In this document: positions 32,822-41,842 of the stretch, piece after piece
Layout of the letters: the number at the start of each line of letters is the position of its first letter
Position numbering within the stretch: the stretch's first letter is position 1
Source of the DNA: Conexibacter woesei DSM 14684
GTDB taxonomy: Bacteria > Actinomycetota > Thermoleophilia > Solirubrobacterales > Solirubrobacteraceae
Direction: 5' to 3'
DNA: 64,000 nt
Assembly (NCBI RefSeq): GCF_000025265.1
Contig: NC_013739.1
Location: 558,001 to 622,000, forward strand
Notes under the pieces: generated by a model
The model's database searches: none
The model's input: only the letters and a program-made list of their open reading frames with translations
What the model was told of the DNA's origin: nothing
Program-made: the position numbers and the translations under genes

Positions 32822-33588
32822 GCGACGCGCTGCTGCGGCTCGACGCCGTCACCAAGCGCTTCGGCGAGTCCCACGTCCTGCGCGGCGTCGATCTCAGGAT
32901 CGCGCCGCGCGAGGCGGTCGGCCTGATCGGCGACAACGGCGCGGGCAAGTCGACGCTCGTGAAGATCCTCTCGGGCGTGCACGCGCCGACGAGCGGGACG
33001 ATCGAGTTCGGCGGCCGGCCGGTCCGCTTCGGCACGCCGCTGGAGGCGCGCTCGGCGGGGATCGAGATGATCTTCCAGGACCTCGCGCTGTGCGACGACC
33101 TCGACGCTGCCGCCAACGTCTTCCTCGGTCGCGAGCCGCGGCGGCGCGGCGTGGCCGGCGTCGGCCGCTGGCTCGACCGCCGCGCGATGCGCGCGCAGGC
33201 CGCGGCGGTCTTCGAGCAGCTCGGCGCCGCGATCCCGGTCGACCAGCAGGTGGGCGAGATGTCGGGCGGTCAGCGCCAGCTCGTGGCGGTGGCGCGGGCG
33301 CTGGAGTTCGAGCCCCGGCTGCTGCTGATGGACGAGCCGACGGCGGCGCTCTCCAACGCGAAGATCCACATGCTGCTGGAGATGGTGCGGCGGCTGAAGG
33401 ACCGCGACGTCGCCGTGCTGCTGATCAGCCACCGCTTCACCGACCTGATCGAGGTCTGCGACCGGATCGTCGCGCTGCGCGACGGGCGGATCGCGGCCGA
33501 GATCGCGCCGCGAGGGCGCGACGTGGCCGAGCTGATGGCCGAGATGCAGGAGGCACTGACGGGCGAGACGCTGAGGGCCGTCGCATGA
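32818..33588 (+). CDS. Sugar-type ABC transporter ATP-binding protein, single-domain (256 aa)
   Basis: ATPase of the CUT2-like importer. Walker A is GLIGDNGAGKSTLVKIL, the signature is MSGGQRQLVAVARAL, Walker B is LLLMDEPTAALS, and the switch His is in LLISHRFTD. RbsA-type ATPases usually have two fused ATPase domains (about 500 aa). This one has only one, like the Xyl/Frc-type half-size ATPases, and would work as a homodimer. It overlaps the genes before and after it by four bases each, so all three are coupled. Confidence 0.92.
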   Translation: MSDALLRLDAVTKRFGESHVLRGVDLRIAPREAVGLIGDNGAGKSTLVKILSGVHAPTSGTIEFGGRPVRFGTPLEARSAGIEMIFQDLALCDDLDAAANVFLGREPRRRGVAGVGRWLDRRAMRAQAAAVFEQLGAAIPVDQQVGEMSGGQRQLVAVARALEFEPRLLLMDEPTAALSNAKIHMLLEMVRRLKDRDVAVLLISHRFTDLIEVCDRIVALRDGRIAAEIAPRGRDVAELMAEMQEALTGETLRAVA

Positions 33589-34601
33589 GCGCGGTCAAGC
33601 CCACGCTCGCCGGCGGTCCCGACACGGCCGGCCCGGTGACCAGGCGGGCGCTGCGCACCGCCGGCGCGCGCCTGGACGTCGTCAGCCTTGCGCTGATCGC
33701 CGTGCTCGCGATCGAGATCGTGGCGTTCTCGATCGCCTCGCCGTACTTCCTCGACGCCGACAACTTCAGCAACATCGGCCGCGCGATGACGATCGTCGGC
33801 ATCGCCGCGATCGGCCAGACGATCGTGATCATCGCCGGCGGCTTCGACCTCTCGGTCGGCTCGGTGATGGCGGCGGCCGGCATGCTCGCCGCCTGGCTCG
33901 TCAACGAGGGGCTGACGCTGCCGCTCGCGCTGCTGGCGGCGGTCGTGCTCGGCGTCGGCGTCGGCCTGCTCAACGGCGCGGTCGCCGGCTACCTGCGGAT
34001 CAACCCGCTGATCACGACGCTCGCGACGCTGGCGATCGTGCGCGGCCTCGCCTTCGTCATCAGCGGCGGCGAGGCGGAGGTCGTCGCCGACGCGGGCTTC
34101 CTCGCGATCGGCACCGACAGCGTCGCCGGGATCCCCGTCGTCGTCGTGATCCTGGTTGTGCTGTTCCTCGCGGTCGGCTGCCTGATGCCGCGCACGCGCT
34201 TCGGCCGCTACACGTACGCGGTCGGGTCCAACGCGCGCGCCGCGCGCCTGGCGGGCGTCGCCGTCAACCGCTGGCGCCTGGTCTTCTACGGCCTGTCGGG
34301 CTCGCTGGCGGCGATCGCCGGCTGCGTCACCGTCGCGCGCACCGGCCAGGCCGAGCCGGCGGCCAACATGGGCGCCGAGCTGGACGTGATCACCGCGGTG
34401 ATCCTCGGCGGGACGAGCCTCAACGGCGGCCGCGGCCGGCTGTTCGGCACGTTCCTCGGGCTCGCCGTGCTGGCGGTGCTCAACAACGGCCTGATCCTGG
34501 TCGGAGTCGAGTCGTATTGGCAACAAGTGGTGAAGGGCGTCGTGCTGCTGCTCGCGGTCGCGTGGGCGGAGCTGCGACGCGGATCCAAGGACGAGGTGTG
34601 A
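33585..34601 (+). CDS. Sugar-type ABC transporter permease, RbsC-like (338 aa)
   Basis: Membrane subunit of the CUT2-like importer with about nine to ten hydrophobic segments. Family motifs include IGQTIVIIAGGFDLSVGSVM (the I-x-x-G-x-D-L-S-V-G signature of RbsC-type permeases), INPLITTLATLAIVRGLAFV, GSNARAARLAGV and ILGGTSLNGGRG. It is coupled to the ATPase by an ATGA overlap and lies one base before the SDR gene. Confidence 0.93.
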   Translation: MSAVKPTLAGGPDTAGPVTRRALRTAGARLDVVSLALIAVLAIEIVAFSIASPYFLDADNFSNIGRAMTIVGIAAIGQTIVIIAGGFDLSVGSVMAAAGMLAAWLVNEGLTLPLALLAAVVLGVGVGLLNGAVAGYLRINPLITTLATLAIVRGLAFVISGGEAEVVADAGFLAIGTDSVAGIPVVVVILVVLFLAVGCLMPRTRFGRYTYAVGSNARAARLAGVAVNRWRLVFYGLSGSLAAIAGCVTVARTGQAEPAANMGAELDVITAVILGGTSLNGGRGRLFGTFLGLAVLAVLNNGLILVGVESYWQQVVKGVVLLLAVAWAELRRGSKDEV

Positions 34602-34602
34602 G

Positions 34603-35394
34603 ATGGGCATCGCAGCAGAACGCAAGGCACTGGTGACGGGCGGCGCGTCGGGCTTCGGCCTCGACGTCGCCCGCCGACTGGAGCGCGCCGGCGCCCGCGT
34701 CGCCGTGCTCGACGTCGACGCCGAGCGCGTGCGCGCGGCCGCCGGCGAGCTGGGCGACGGCGCGCTCGGCGTGACCGCCGACGTGCGCTCGGTCGCCGCG
34801 ATGCGCGCCGCGGTCGACGAGGTCGTCGCGGCGTTCGGCGGGCTCGACACCGTCGTCGTGTCCGCCGGCGTGTTCCACATGAGCCCGCTGGCGGAGATCG
34901 GCGAGGACGACTGGGACCGCGTGCTCGACGTCAACCTCAAGGGCGCGTTCACGACGGCGCAGGCTGCGATGCCCGCGCTGCGTGCGAGCGGCCGCGGCCG
35001 CCTGGTGACGATCGGCTCCGACGCGGGCAAGCGGGGCTTTCCGCTGCAGCTCGCCTACACCGCGTCGAAGTTCGGCCTCGTCGGGCTGACGGAGTCGGTC
35101 GCGGCCGAGGTCGCCGCCGACGGGGTCACCGTCAACTGCGTCTGCCCGGTCGGCTGCCCGACGACCGGCATGGGCCAGGCGGTGCTGAGACGCAAGCTGG
35201 CGACCGGCGACCGCACCGAGGACGAGATCCTGCGGGCCGCGGCGGCGACCAACCCGGTCGGCCGCAACGCGACCGAGGCCGACGTCGGCGCGGCGGTCCT
35301 GTACTTCGTCTCCGACGAAGCCGCCTTCCTCACCGGGGTCGCGCTCGACGTCGACGGCGGCGCGAAGCTCGGCGCCGTCCCGGGGGTGCAGTGA
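34603..35394 (+). CDS. Short-chain dehydrogenase/reductase (263 aa)
   Basis: NAD(P)-dependent SDR with LVTGGASGFGLDVARRLERA, the NSAG-like VVVSAGVFH, Ser in TIGSDAGK and the catalytic Y-T-A-S-K (AYTASKFGLVGLTES), ending with LTGVALDVDGGAKL. In an operon with a lactonase-like hydrolase and a RhaM-like mutarotase, it could be the sugar 1-dehydrogenase that makes the lactone in a non-phosphorylating sugar acid route (L-fucose or L-rhamnose type). That assignment is inference from context. It starts one base after the permease stop. Confidence 0.9.
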   Translation: MGIAAERKALVTGGASGFGLDVARRLERAGARVAVLDVDAERVRAAAGELGDGALGVTADVRSVAAMRAAVDEVVAAFGGLDTVVVSAGVFHMSPLAEIGEDDWDRVLDVNLKGAFTTAQAAMPALRASGRGRLVTIGSDAGKRGFPLQLAYTASKFGLVGLTESVAAEVAADGVTVNCVCPVGCPTTGMGQAVLRRKLATGDRTEDEILRAAAATNPVGRNATEADVGAAVLYFVSDEAAFLTGVALDVDGGAKLGAVPGVQ

Positions 35395-36302
35395 TGGCCC
35401 GCCTGCCGTTCGTCGACACGCACGTGCACTTCTACGACCTGCGCGCGCCACAGCTGCGCTACGACTGGCTGGCGCCCGGCGGCGATCCCGGCGAGACCGA
35501 GCTGGTCGGCGACTACGGCGCGATCCGCGCGGAGCACTACCGCGCGGAGGACTTCCTCGCCGAGACGCGCTTCCAGAACGTCGGCAAGGTCGTCCACGTG
35601 CAGGCCGCGATCGGGACCGAGGACCCGGTGCAGGAGACACGCTGGCTGCAGGCGTTCGCCGACCGGGTCGGAGCCCCGCACGGGATCGTCGCCTACGTCG
35701 ACCTCGCGGCCGAGGACGCCGCCGAGCAGCTCGACCGTCACCGCGCGTTCCCCAACTTCCGTGGCGTGCGCGACCTGCGCTACGACGACTACCTGACCGA
35801 CGACGCGTGGCGCCTCGGCTGCGCGCTGCTCGACGGGCTCGTCCTCTGCGACGACCCGTTCGTCGAGCAGATGGGCGCGGCGCGCAGGCTCGCGGAGGCG
35901 CTGCCGGGCGTGACGTTCTGCGTCGACCACGCCGCCTACCCCGGCTTCGGCGGCATCCCGCGCAGCGCCGACCGCGCCGACTTCGACGCCTGGCGGGCGG
36001 GTCTGCGCGAGCTGGCCGGCGCCGGCAACGTCGTCGTCAAGATCTCGGGGCTCGGCATGTCCGACCACGCGTGGACGGTCGACTCGATCCGCCCGTGGGT
36101 GCTCGCGTGCATCGAGGCGTTCGGCACCGAGCGCGCGTTCTTCGGCACGAACTGGCCGCTGGACCGCCTCTACAGCTCCTATGGCGACGTGCTCGACGCC
36201 TACGGCGAGATCGTCGCCGACTTCACCGACGCCGAGCAGCGCGCGCTCTTCTCCGGCAACGCGGAGCGCGTCTTCAAGCTCGGGGAGGCGGCGGCGCGAT
36301 GA
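35394..36302 (+). CDS. Amidohydrolase-2 / COG3618 lactonase-like hydrolase (302 aa)
   Basis: TIM-barrel hydrolase of the amidohydrolase-2 family, which includes L-fucono-1,5-lactonase, L-rhamnono-lactonase and 2-pyrone-4,6-dicarboxylate hydrolase. The N-terminal DTHVHFYD, the middle VDHAAYPGFGGIP and the C-terminal FFGTNWPLDRLYSSYGD fit this group. The metal/catalytic pattern is HxH at the start, a mid-chain His and a C-terminal Asp region. The ATG at 35394 overlaps the SDR stop by one base; a GTG at 35391 would add one residue. It could open the lactone formed by the preceding SDR. Confidence 0.85.
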   Translation: MARLPFVDTHVHFYDLRAPQLRYDWLAPGGDPGETELVGDYGAIRAEHYRAEDFLAETRFQNVGKVVHVQAAIGTEDPVQETRWLQAFADRVGAPHGIVAYVDLAAEDAAEQLDRHRAFPNFRGVRDLRYDDYLTDDAWRLGCALLDGLVLCDDPFVEQMGAARRLAEALPGVTFCVDHAAYPGFGGIPRSADRADFDAWRAGLRELAGAGNVVVKISGLGMSDHAWTVDSIRPWVLACIEAFGTERAFFGTNWPLDRLYSSYGDVLDAYGEIVADFTDAEQRALFSGNAERVFKLGEAAAR

Positions 36303-36604
36303 ACGTCGGCAACGTCTATCGCGTGCGCGCCGGCCTGGCCGACGAGTACGCGCGGCGCCACGCGACCGTCTGGCCCGAGATCGAGGCGCTGCTGCGCGAC
36401 GCCAGCGTGCGCTCCTACTCGATCTACCTGTGGGGCGAGGTCGTCTTCACGCACATGGACGTCGAGGACTACGACCGGCTGGTGGCGGCGTACGGCTCGG
36501 ACCCGGTCGCCGCGCGCTGGGACGAGGCGTTCGCGGATCTGCTCGAGTATCCGGGCGCCGAGCCAGCCGACCCCGAGCGCCTGCGGGAGGTGTGGTCGCT
36601 GTGA
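36299..36604 (+). CDS. L-rhamnose mutarotase (RhaM) family protein (101 aa)
   Basis: Small ferredoxin-like mutarotase that interconverts alpha and beta anomers of a sugar. The family pattern is visible: YRVRAGLADEYARRHATVWP with the catalytic-type His before VWPE, SVRSYSIYLWG and HMDVEDYDR. Length (101 aa) is typical. It overlaps both neighbours by four bases. Its presence supports a pyranose (rhamnose/fucose-like) substrate for the operon, though RhaM relatives occur in other sugar operons. Confidence 0.85.
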   Translation: MNVGNVYRVRAGLADEYARRHATVWPEIEALLRDASVRSYSIYLWGEVVFTHMDVEDYDRLVAAYGSDPVAARWDEAFADLLEYPGAEPADPERLREVWSL

Positions 36605-37053
36605 CCGTGCTGTCCGCCGACCACGTCGGCTTCACCGTCTCGGACCTCGACCGCGCGGTCGCCTGGTACGAGCACCTGCTGGGTGCGGCGCCCCTGCACG
36701 TCGAGCGCCGCTACGACCACGCGTACACCGGCGAGATGATCGGCTACGCCGGCGCAGAGCTGTCGTGGGCGTACTTCGCCCTGCCGGGCGGCGGCCACCT
36801 CGAGCTGATCGAGTACGCGCGGCCGGCGCCGCTGCCCGGCGTGCCCGAGACGCGCGCGATCGGCAACGGGCACCTCTGCCTGCTCGTCGAGGACATCCAC
36901 GCCGAGTACGAGCGCCTGGCGCCCGTCGCGACCTTCCGCGCACCTGCCCCGGTGCGCATCACGGCCGGCGCCAACGAAGGCGGCTGGGCCGTCTACCTGC
37001 GCGATCCGGACGGGATCACGATCGAGCTGATCCAGCGGCGCGCCGCCGACTGA
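36601..37053 (+). CDS. VOC (glyoxalase/dioxygenase) family protein (150 aa)
   Basis: Single-copy vicinal-oxygen-chelate fold protein. Visible are DHVGFTVSDLDRAVAWYEHL with the first metal His, GGHLELIEYARP with the second ligand region, GHLCLLVEDIHAEYE (third) and the terminal YLRDPDGITIELIQ with the acidic ligand. It could isomerise, cleave or epimerise an oxygenated substrate. The start GTG overlaps the mutarotase stop as GTGA. No closer assignment is possible from sequence. Confidence 0.85.
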   Translation: MTVLSADHVGFTVSDLDRAVAWYEHLLGAAPLHVERRYDHAYTGEMIGYAGAELSWAYFALPGGGHLELIEYARPAPLPGVPETRAIGNGHLCLLVEDIHAEYERLAPVATFRAPAPVRITAGANEGGWAVYLRDPDGITIELIQRRAAD

Positions 37054-37086
37054 ACCGTCACACCCGAAACGAACCTGGAGGGCCAG

Positions 37087-39087
37087 TTGAGCTCTAGATC
37101 CACGCCTGTGCGCGTCCCCGACGCGTACCGGCAGATGGCGACCATCCGCGCGTTCGAGGAGCGCTGCCTCGACCTCGCCAGAGAAGGGCTGATCGCCGGC
37201 TCGGTGCACCCGTGCGCCGGGCAGGAGGCGATCCCGGTCGGCGCCGTGGCCGCGCTGGGCGAGCACGACCGCGTGCTCGCGACCTACCGCGGGCACGGCT
37301 GGGCGCTCGCGTGCGGCGTGCCGCTCGACCAGCTGCTCGGCGAGATCTGCCAGCGCGCCGGCGGCGTCAACGGCGGCCGCGGCGGCTCGCCGTACCTGAG
37401 CTCGCCCCAGCACCGCTTCGCCGGCGAGAACTCGATCGTCGGCGCTGGCGTGCCGATCGCCGACGGCGTCGCGCTGGCCGCGGCCGTGCGCGGCGAGCAG
37501 CGCGTCGTCGTGACGTCGATCGGGGACGGCGCGCTCAGCCAAGGTGCGACGCACGAGGGGCTCGTCTTCGCCGCGGCGCGCAGGCTGCCGGTGATCGTGA
37601 TCTGCGAGAACAACGGCTGGGCCGAGATGACGCGCGCCGACGCGATGGTGCGCGGCTCGCTGGCCGAGCGCGTCGCCGGCTACGGGATCGCCAGCCGCGT
37701 CGTCGACGGCAACGACCCCGCCGCGGTGCAGGCCGCGGTGGCCGAGGCGGCGGCGTCGGCGCGCGCCGGCGAGGGCCCGGTCTTCCTGGAGTGCGCGACC
37801 GTCCGGCTGCTCGGTCACTACAACCGCGACATCGAGCACTACCGCCCGAAGGACGATCGCGCCGCCGCGCAGCGCGACGAGCCGTTGGCGCGGATGCGGC
37901 GCGAGCTGGGCGAGTCTGCCGGGGAGCAGCTCGCGCAGGTCGACGCGGAGGTCGCGCAGGCGATCGACGCGGCGACCGCGGCGGTGCGTGCGATGCCCGA
38001 GCCCGACCCGGCGACGGCGCTGGACCACGTCGCCGCGCCCGCACCAGTCGCCGACGAGCTGGCCGCCGCCGAGGCCGCGGCGGCCGGCGGGCCCGCGACC
38101 GAGCTGACCTACGTGAAGGCCGTCACGGCGGCGCTCAGAGCCGAGCTGGCCGCGCGCTCGGAGGTCGTCGTCTACGGCGAGGACGTCGGGATCGGGGGCG
38201 GCATCTTCGGCGCCTCGCGCATGCTGCAGCAGGAGTTCGGCGCCGAGCGCGTGTTCGACACGCCGATCGCCGAGAGCGCGATCCTCGGCTCCGCGGTCGG
38301 TGCCGCGACGAGCGGGCTGCGGCCGGTCGTGGAGATCATGTGGGCCGACTTCCTGCTCGTCGCGCTCGACCAGCTCGTCAACCAGGCGGCCAACGTGCGC
38401 TACCTCAGCCGCGGCGAGGTGACCGCGCCGCTGGTGATGCGCACGCAGCAGGGCGTGACGCCCGGCTCGTGCGCCCAGCACTCGCAGAGCCTGGAGGCGC
38501 TGCTCGCGCACGTGCCCGGGCTGAAGGTCGGTCTGCCGGCGACGCCGCAGGACGCGTACGCGATGCTGCGCGCGGCGATCGCCGACCCCGACCCGTGCAT
38601 GCTGTTCGAATCGCGCGCGCTGTATCAGCAGAAGGGCGACGTGCGGCTGGACGGCGCGGTCGAGCCGGTCGGCGGCGCGCGCCTGCGCCGCACGGGCGGC
38701 GACCTCGCGATCGTCACCTGGGGCGCGATGCTGCAGGGGGCGCTCGAGGCCGCCGAGCTGCTCGCCGCCGAGGGCGTGGCGGCGTCCGTGCTCGACCTGC
38801 GCTGGCTGCGACCGCTCGACCACGAGGCGATCGAGCGCGTCGTGCAGGCCGCGTCCGGCCGCGTCCTCGTCGTCCACGAGGCGACGCTGACCGGCGGCTT
38901 CGGCGCCGAGGTCGCCGCGCACGTGCAGGAGCACTGCTTCGACGTGCTCGACGGGCCGGTCGTGCGGCTCGGCGGCGCCGACGTGCGGATGCCCTCCGCG
39001 CCGGTGCTGCAGCGCGCGCTCGTCCCCGGTGCGGCCGCGATCGCGCAGCGCGGCCGCGAGCTGCTCGGCCTCGCCGCAACGGCCTAG
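37087..39087 (+). CDS. Thiamine-diphosphate 2-oxoacid dehydrogenase E1, fused alpha-beta (666 aa)
   Basis: E1 component that decarboxylates a 2-oxoacid or cleaves an acyloin. The alpha part (residues 1-320) has CAGQEAIPVGA, YRGHGWALA and the ThDP motif GDGALSQGATHEG ... VICENN. After an Ala/Glu-rich linker (about 320-345) the beta part has VVVYGEDVGIGGGIFGASRM, AESAILGSAVGAATSG, RTQQGVTPGSCAQHSQ and a C-terminal transketolase-like domain with LDLRWLRPLD. Spelling leans towards the acetoin/branched-chain type. No E2 or E3 gene is present in the window, so it may work with remote partners or as a stand-alone carboligase-like enzyme. The TTG at 37087 follows GGAGGG. Confidence 0.9.
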   Translation: MSSRSTPVRVPDAYRQMATIRAFEERCLDLAREGLIAGSVHPCAGQEAIPVGAVAALGEHDRVLATYRGHGWALACGVPLDQLLGEICQRAGGVNGGRGGSPYLSSPQHRFAGENSIVGAGVPIADGVALAAAVRGEQRVVVTSIGDGALSQGATHEGLVFAAARRLPVIVICENNGWAEMTRADAMVRGSLAERVAGYGIASRVVDGNDPAAVQAAVAEAAASARAGEGPVFLECATVRLLGHYNRDIEHYRPKDDRAAAQRDEPLARMRRELGESAGEQLAQVDAEVAQAIDAATAAVRAMPEPDPATALDHVAAPAPVADELAAAEAAAAGGPATELTYVKAVTAALRAELAARSEVVVYGEDVGIGGGIFGASRMLQQEFGAERVFDTPIAESAILGSAVGAATSGLRPVVEIMWADFLLVALDQLVNQAANVRYLSRGEVTAPLVMRTQQGVTPGSCAQHSQSLEALLAHVPGLKVGLPATPQDAYAMLRAAIADPDPCMLFESRALYQQKGDVRLDGAVEPVGGARLRRTGGDLAIVTWGAMLQGALEAAELLAAEGVAASVLDLRWLRPLDHEAIERVVQAASGRVLVVHEATLTGGFGAEVAAHVQEHCFDVLDGPVVRLGGADVRMPSAPVLQRALVPGAAAIAQRGRELLGLAATA

Positions 39088-39122
39088 GCCACACATCCGT
39101 CAACACCGTCACGGAGGTTCCC

Positions 39123-40223
39123 ATGAGGAGAGGCATCAGAGCGGGCGCCGCGATCGCCGTCGCGGCGCTGCTGGCCGCCGGCTGCGGCAGCGGCGGAGGC
39201 GGCGAGCTGTCGGTCGCCGACCTGGGCAGCGGCCCGCCGAGAGCGGGCACCGTCGAGCCCGGCGCGCTCGACGGCAAGAAGCTCACGTTCGTCAGCTACG
39301 GCGGCGACTCGCAGAGAGCGCAGATGGAGGTCCTGAGCGGATTCGAGCAGGAGTCCGGCGCGCAGCTGCTGGAGGACTCGCCGCCCGACTACGCGAAGAT
39401 CAAGGCGCAGGTCGAGTCCGACAACGTCACCTGGGACGTCGTCGTCGTGGACGGGATCTGGGCAGCCGGCCAGTGCGGCAGGCTGCTGGAGGACCTCGAC
39501 CCGGACGTGATCGACACCTCGCACCTGCCGAGGGGCGTCGAGGCGACGAGGTGCGCGATGCCGGGCAACCTCGACGGCAACGTCTTCGCGTACGACGCGC
39601 AGCGCTTCGCGGACGACCCGCCGAGCTCGTGGGCGGACTTCTTCGACACCGCGAGATACCCGGGCAAGCGCGCCGTCGACGCGAGCGACCCGAGCGTCAC
39701 GCTGGAGATCGCGCTGCTCGCCGACGGCGTCAGAGCCGACGACCTCTATCCGATCGACGTCGACCGCGCGCTGCGCAAGCTCGACACGATCCGCGACGAC
39801 CTCGTCTTCTGGAGCTCGGGCGCCCAGCAGCAGCAGATGATGACCTCGCGCCAGATCGCGATGGGCACGATGTGGTCCGGGCGCGTGTACTTCGCGCTGC
39901 AGGCGGGCGCGCAGTTCGACGTCGTCCACGACCAGCCGCTGCTGACGACGACCACCTGGGTCGTGCCGAGGGGCGCCCGCGACCCGATCGGCTCGATGGC
40001 GATGATCAACTGGTGGCTCGGCGCCAGACAGGGCGCGCAGTACACCGCGCTGACCTCGTACCCCAGCGTCAACGCCGACGCGAGACCGGTGCTCGACGCC
40101 GACGCGAGAAAGGTCGCGGTGATGGACCCGCCGTTCACCGACCAGGTCGTCGTCAGCGACGAGTACTGGTCGAGAAACATCGGCAGGCTCACCGACGTCT
40201 GGATCGACTGGGTCAATGGCTAG
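39123..40223 (+). CDS. Spermidine/putrescine-type ABC substrate-binding lipoprotein (366 aa)
   Basis: PotD-like extracellular solute-binding protein. The lipobox LLAAGC (Cys20) follows a short signal (MRRGIRAGAAIAVAALLAAG). The mature protein shows KLTFVSYGGDSQRAQMEVL, DVVVVDGIWAAGQCG and the WWLGARQGAQYTALTSYPSVN hinge-end region common in family-1/PotD proteins. The ATG (39123) has a GGAGG ribosome site. Sixteen of its 24 arginines are AGA/AGG. It overlaps the first permease gene. The ligand may be a polyamine, an opine or a small organic acid; the operon suggests a catabolic substrate. Confidence 0.9.
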   Translation: MRRGIRAGAAIAVAALLAAGCGSGGGGELSVADLGSGPPRAGTVEPGALDGKKLTFVSYGGDSQRAQMEVLSGFEQESGAQLLEDSPPDYAKIKAQVESDNVTWDVVVVDGIWAAGQCGRLLEDLDPDVIDTSHLPRGVEATRCAMPGNLDGNVFAYDAQRFADDPPSSWADFFDTARYPGKRAVDASDPSVTLEIALLADGVRADDLYPIDVDRALRKLDTIRDDLVFWSSGAQQQQMMTSRQIAMGTMWSGRVYFALQAGAQFDVVHDQPLLTTTTWVVPRGARDPIGSMAMINWWLGARQGAQYTALTSYPSVNADARPVLDADARKVAVMDPPFTDQVVVSDEYWSRNIGRLTDVWIDWVNG

Positions 40224-41043
40224 CAGCGGACGCCGCATCCCCTGGTTGGTGCTGCCCGCGCTCGCGCTGCTCGCCCTCGGCGTCGTCTACCCCGTCGGGA
40301 TCAGCGTATGGCGCTCGTTCGCCGAGCAGGACGGGGGACAGAGCGGCTACGCCTGGATGCTCGGCAACGACGTCTACGTGACGATCCTGCTGCGCACGTT
40401 CGCGACGGCGCTGCTGACGACGCTCGTCTGCCTGCTCGTCGCGTACCCGTACGCGTACCTGATGACCGTCGCCGGGCCGAAGGCGCGGATCGTGCTGCTG
40501 GGCGTCGCGCTGCTGCCGTTCTGGATCAGCGCGCTCGTGCGCACGTTCGCGTGGCTGGTGCTGCTGCAGCCCGGCGGCGTCGTCGCGACGATCGTGCCGT
40601 TCGGCCTCGGCGACGACCTGCTCGGCAGCTGGTGGGCGGTCGAGATCGGGATCGCGCAGGTGCTGCTCCCGTTCATGGTGCTGCCGCTGTACGCGACGAT
40701 GCGCGGCATCGACCGCGGGCTGCTGCGCGCGGCCGAGAGCCTCGGGGCGCGGCCGAGCGTCGCGTTCCTGCGGGTCTTCGTGCCGCTCTCGCTGCCGGGT
40801 GTGTTCGCGGGCTGCCTGTTCGTGTTCATCCTCACGCTCGGCTTCTACGTCGTGCCGGCCCTGCTCGGCTCGCCGAGCCAGGCGCTGATCGGCCAGACGA
40901 TCTACACGCAGGTCAACGAGCTGCTGGCCTGGGGCCGCGGCGGCGCGCTCGCCGTCGTGCTGCTGGTCGCGACCTTCCTCGTGCTCGGCCTCGTCGCGGC
41001 CGCGCGCCGCTTCCTGCCGGGGGCGGTGGTGCGCCGTGGCTAG
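40216..41043 (+). CDS. ABC transporter permease, PotB-type (275 aa)
   Basis: First inner-membrane subunit of the spermidine/putrescine-type importer. It has about six hydrophobic segments (WLVLPALALLALGVVYPVG, LLTTLVCLLVAYPYAYLMTV, ILTLGFYVVPALLG and others) and the cytoplasmic EAA loop RAAESLGARPSVAFLRVFVPLSLPG, which docks with the ATPase. The ATG overlaps the binding-protein stop by eight bases, and the stop overlaps the next permease start by eight bases. Confidence 0.93.
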   Translation: MASSGRRIPWLVLPALALLALGVVYPVGISVWRSFAEQDGGQSGYAWMLGNDVYVTILLRTFATALLTTLVCLLVAYPYAYLMTVAGPKARIVLLGVALLPFWISALVRTFAWLVLLQPGGVVATIVPFGLGDDLLGSWWAVEIGIAQVLLPFMVLPLYATMRGIDRGLLRAAESLGARPSVAFLRVFVPLSLPGVFAGCLFVFILTLGFYVVPALLGSPSQALIGQTIYTQVNELLAWGRGGALAVVLLVATFLVLGLVAAARRFLPGAVVRRG

Positions 41044-41842
41044 GCCGGGTCGCATCGCGCTGTGGGCCTTCGGCGTGCTCGTCGGGCTGTGGCTGATCCT
41101 GCCGACGCTCGTCGTGATCCCGGTCGGCTTCTCGGAGAGAGCGTCGTTCGCGTTCCCGCCCGACGGCCTGTCGTTGAGGTGGTACCGCAACTTCTTCGAG
41201 GACCCGGCATGGATCGGCGCGCTCGGCAACTCGCTGCTGATCGGCCTGCTGTCGGCCGCGCTGGCGACGGTGCTCGGCACCGCGGCGGCGCTCGGGCTGG
41301 CGCGCTGGTCGAGCCGGCGCGGCAGACCGGTCACGCGCGCGCTGCTGCTGTCGCCGCTCGTGCTGCCGGGGATCGTGATCGCGATCGCGATCTACGCCGT
41401 CTTCCTCAAGCTGCGGCTGCTCGGCACCGTGCAGGGGTTCGTGCTCGCGCACGCGATGCTCGGCATGCCGCTCGTGCTCGTGGCGGTGACCGCGAGCCTG
41501 GAAGGCTTCGACGCGCGGTTGGAGCGCGCGGCTGCGAGCCTCGGCGCGGGGCCGTGGGCGACGGCGCGGCAGGTGACGCTGCCGTTGATCGCCCCCGGCG
41601 TCCTGTCGGGCGCGCTGTTCGCCTTCATGACCTCGTTCGACGAGGTGATGGTGGCGCTGTTCATCAAGTCCCCGTACCTGGAGACGCTGCCCGTGAAGAT
41701 GTTCGCGAGCATGAGCCGCGACGTCGACCCGACGATCGCGGCCGCGGCGTCGCTGATCCTCGCGCTGACGACGACGGTGCTGCTTTCCGCGGCAGTCGGG
41801 CTGGCGCGGCGGGGACGACGAGCCGGCGGGAGGCTGGCATGA
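41036..41842 (+). CDS. ABC transporter permease, PotC-type (268 aa)
   Basis: Second membrane subunit of the same importer. Hydrophobic segments include ALWAFGVLVGLWLILPTLVV and LLLSPLVLPGIVIAIAIYAV. The EAA loop is ERAAASLGAGPWATARQVTL followed by PLIAPGVLSG. The GTG start at 41036 overlaps the preceding gene. The ending TRRGRRAG-like basic tail is unusual but short. The stop overlaps the ATPase start as ATGA. Confidence 0.93.
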   Translation: MARPGRIALWAFGVLVGLWLILPTLVVIPVGFSERASFAFPPDGLSLRWYRNFFEDPAWIGALGNSLLIGLLSAALATVLGTAAALGLARWSSRRGRPVTRALLLSPLVLPGIVIAIAIYAVFLKLRLLGTVQGFVLAHAMLGMPLVLVAVTASLEGFDARLERAAASLGAGPWATARQVTLPLIAPGVLSGALFAFMTSFDEVMVALFIKSPYLETLPVKMFASMSRDVDPTIAAAASLILALTTTVLLSAAVGLARRGRRAGGRLA

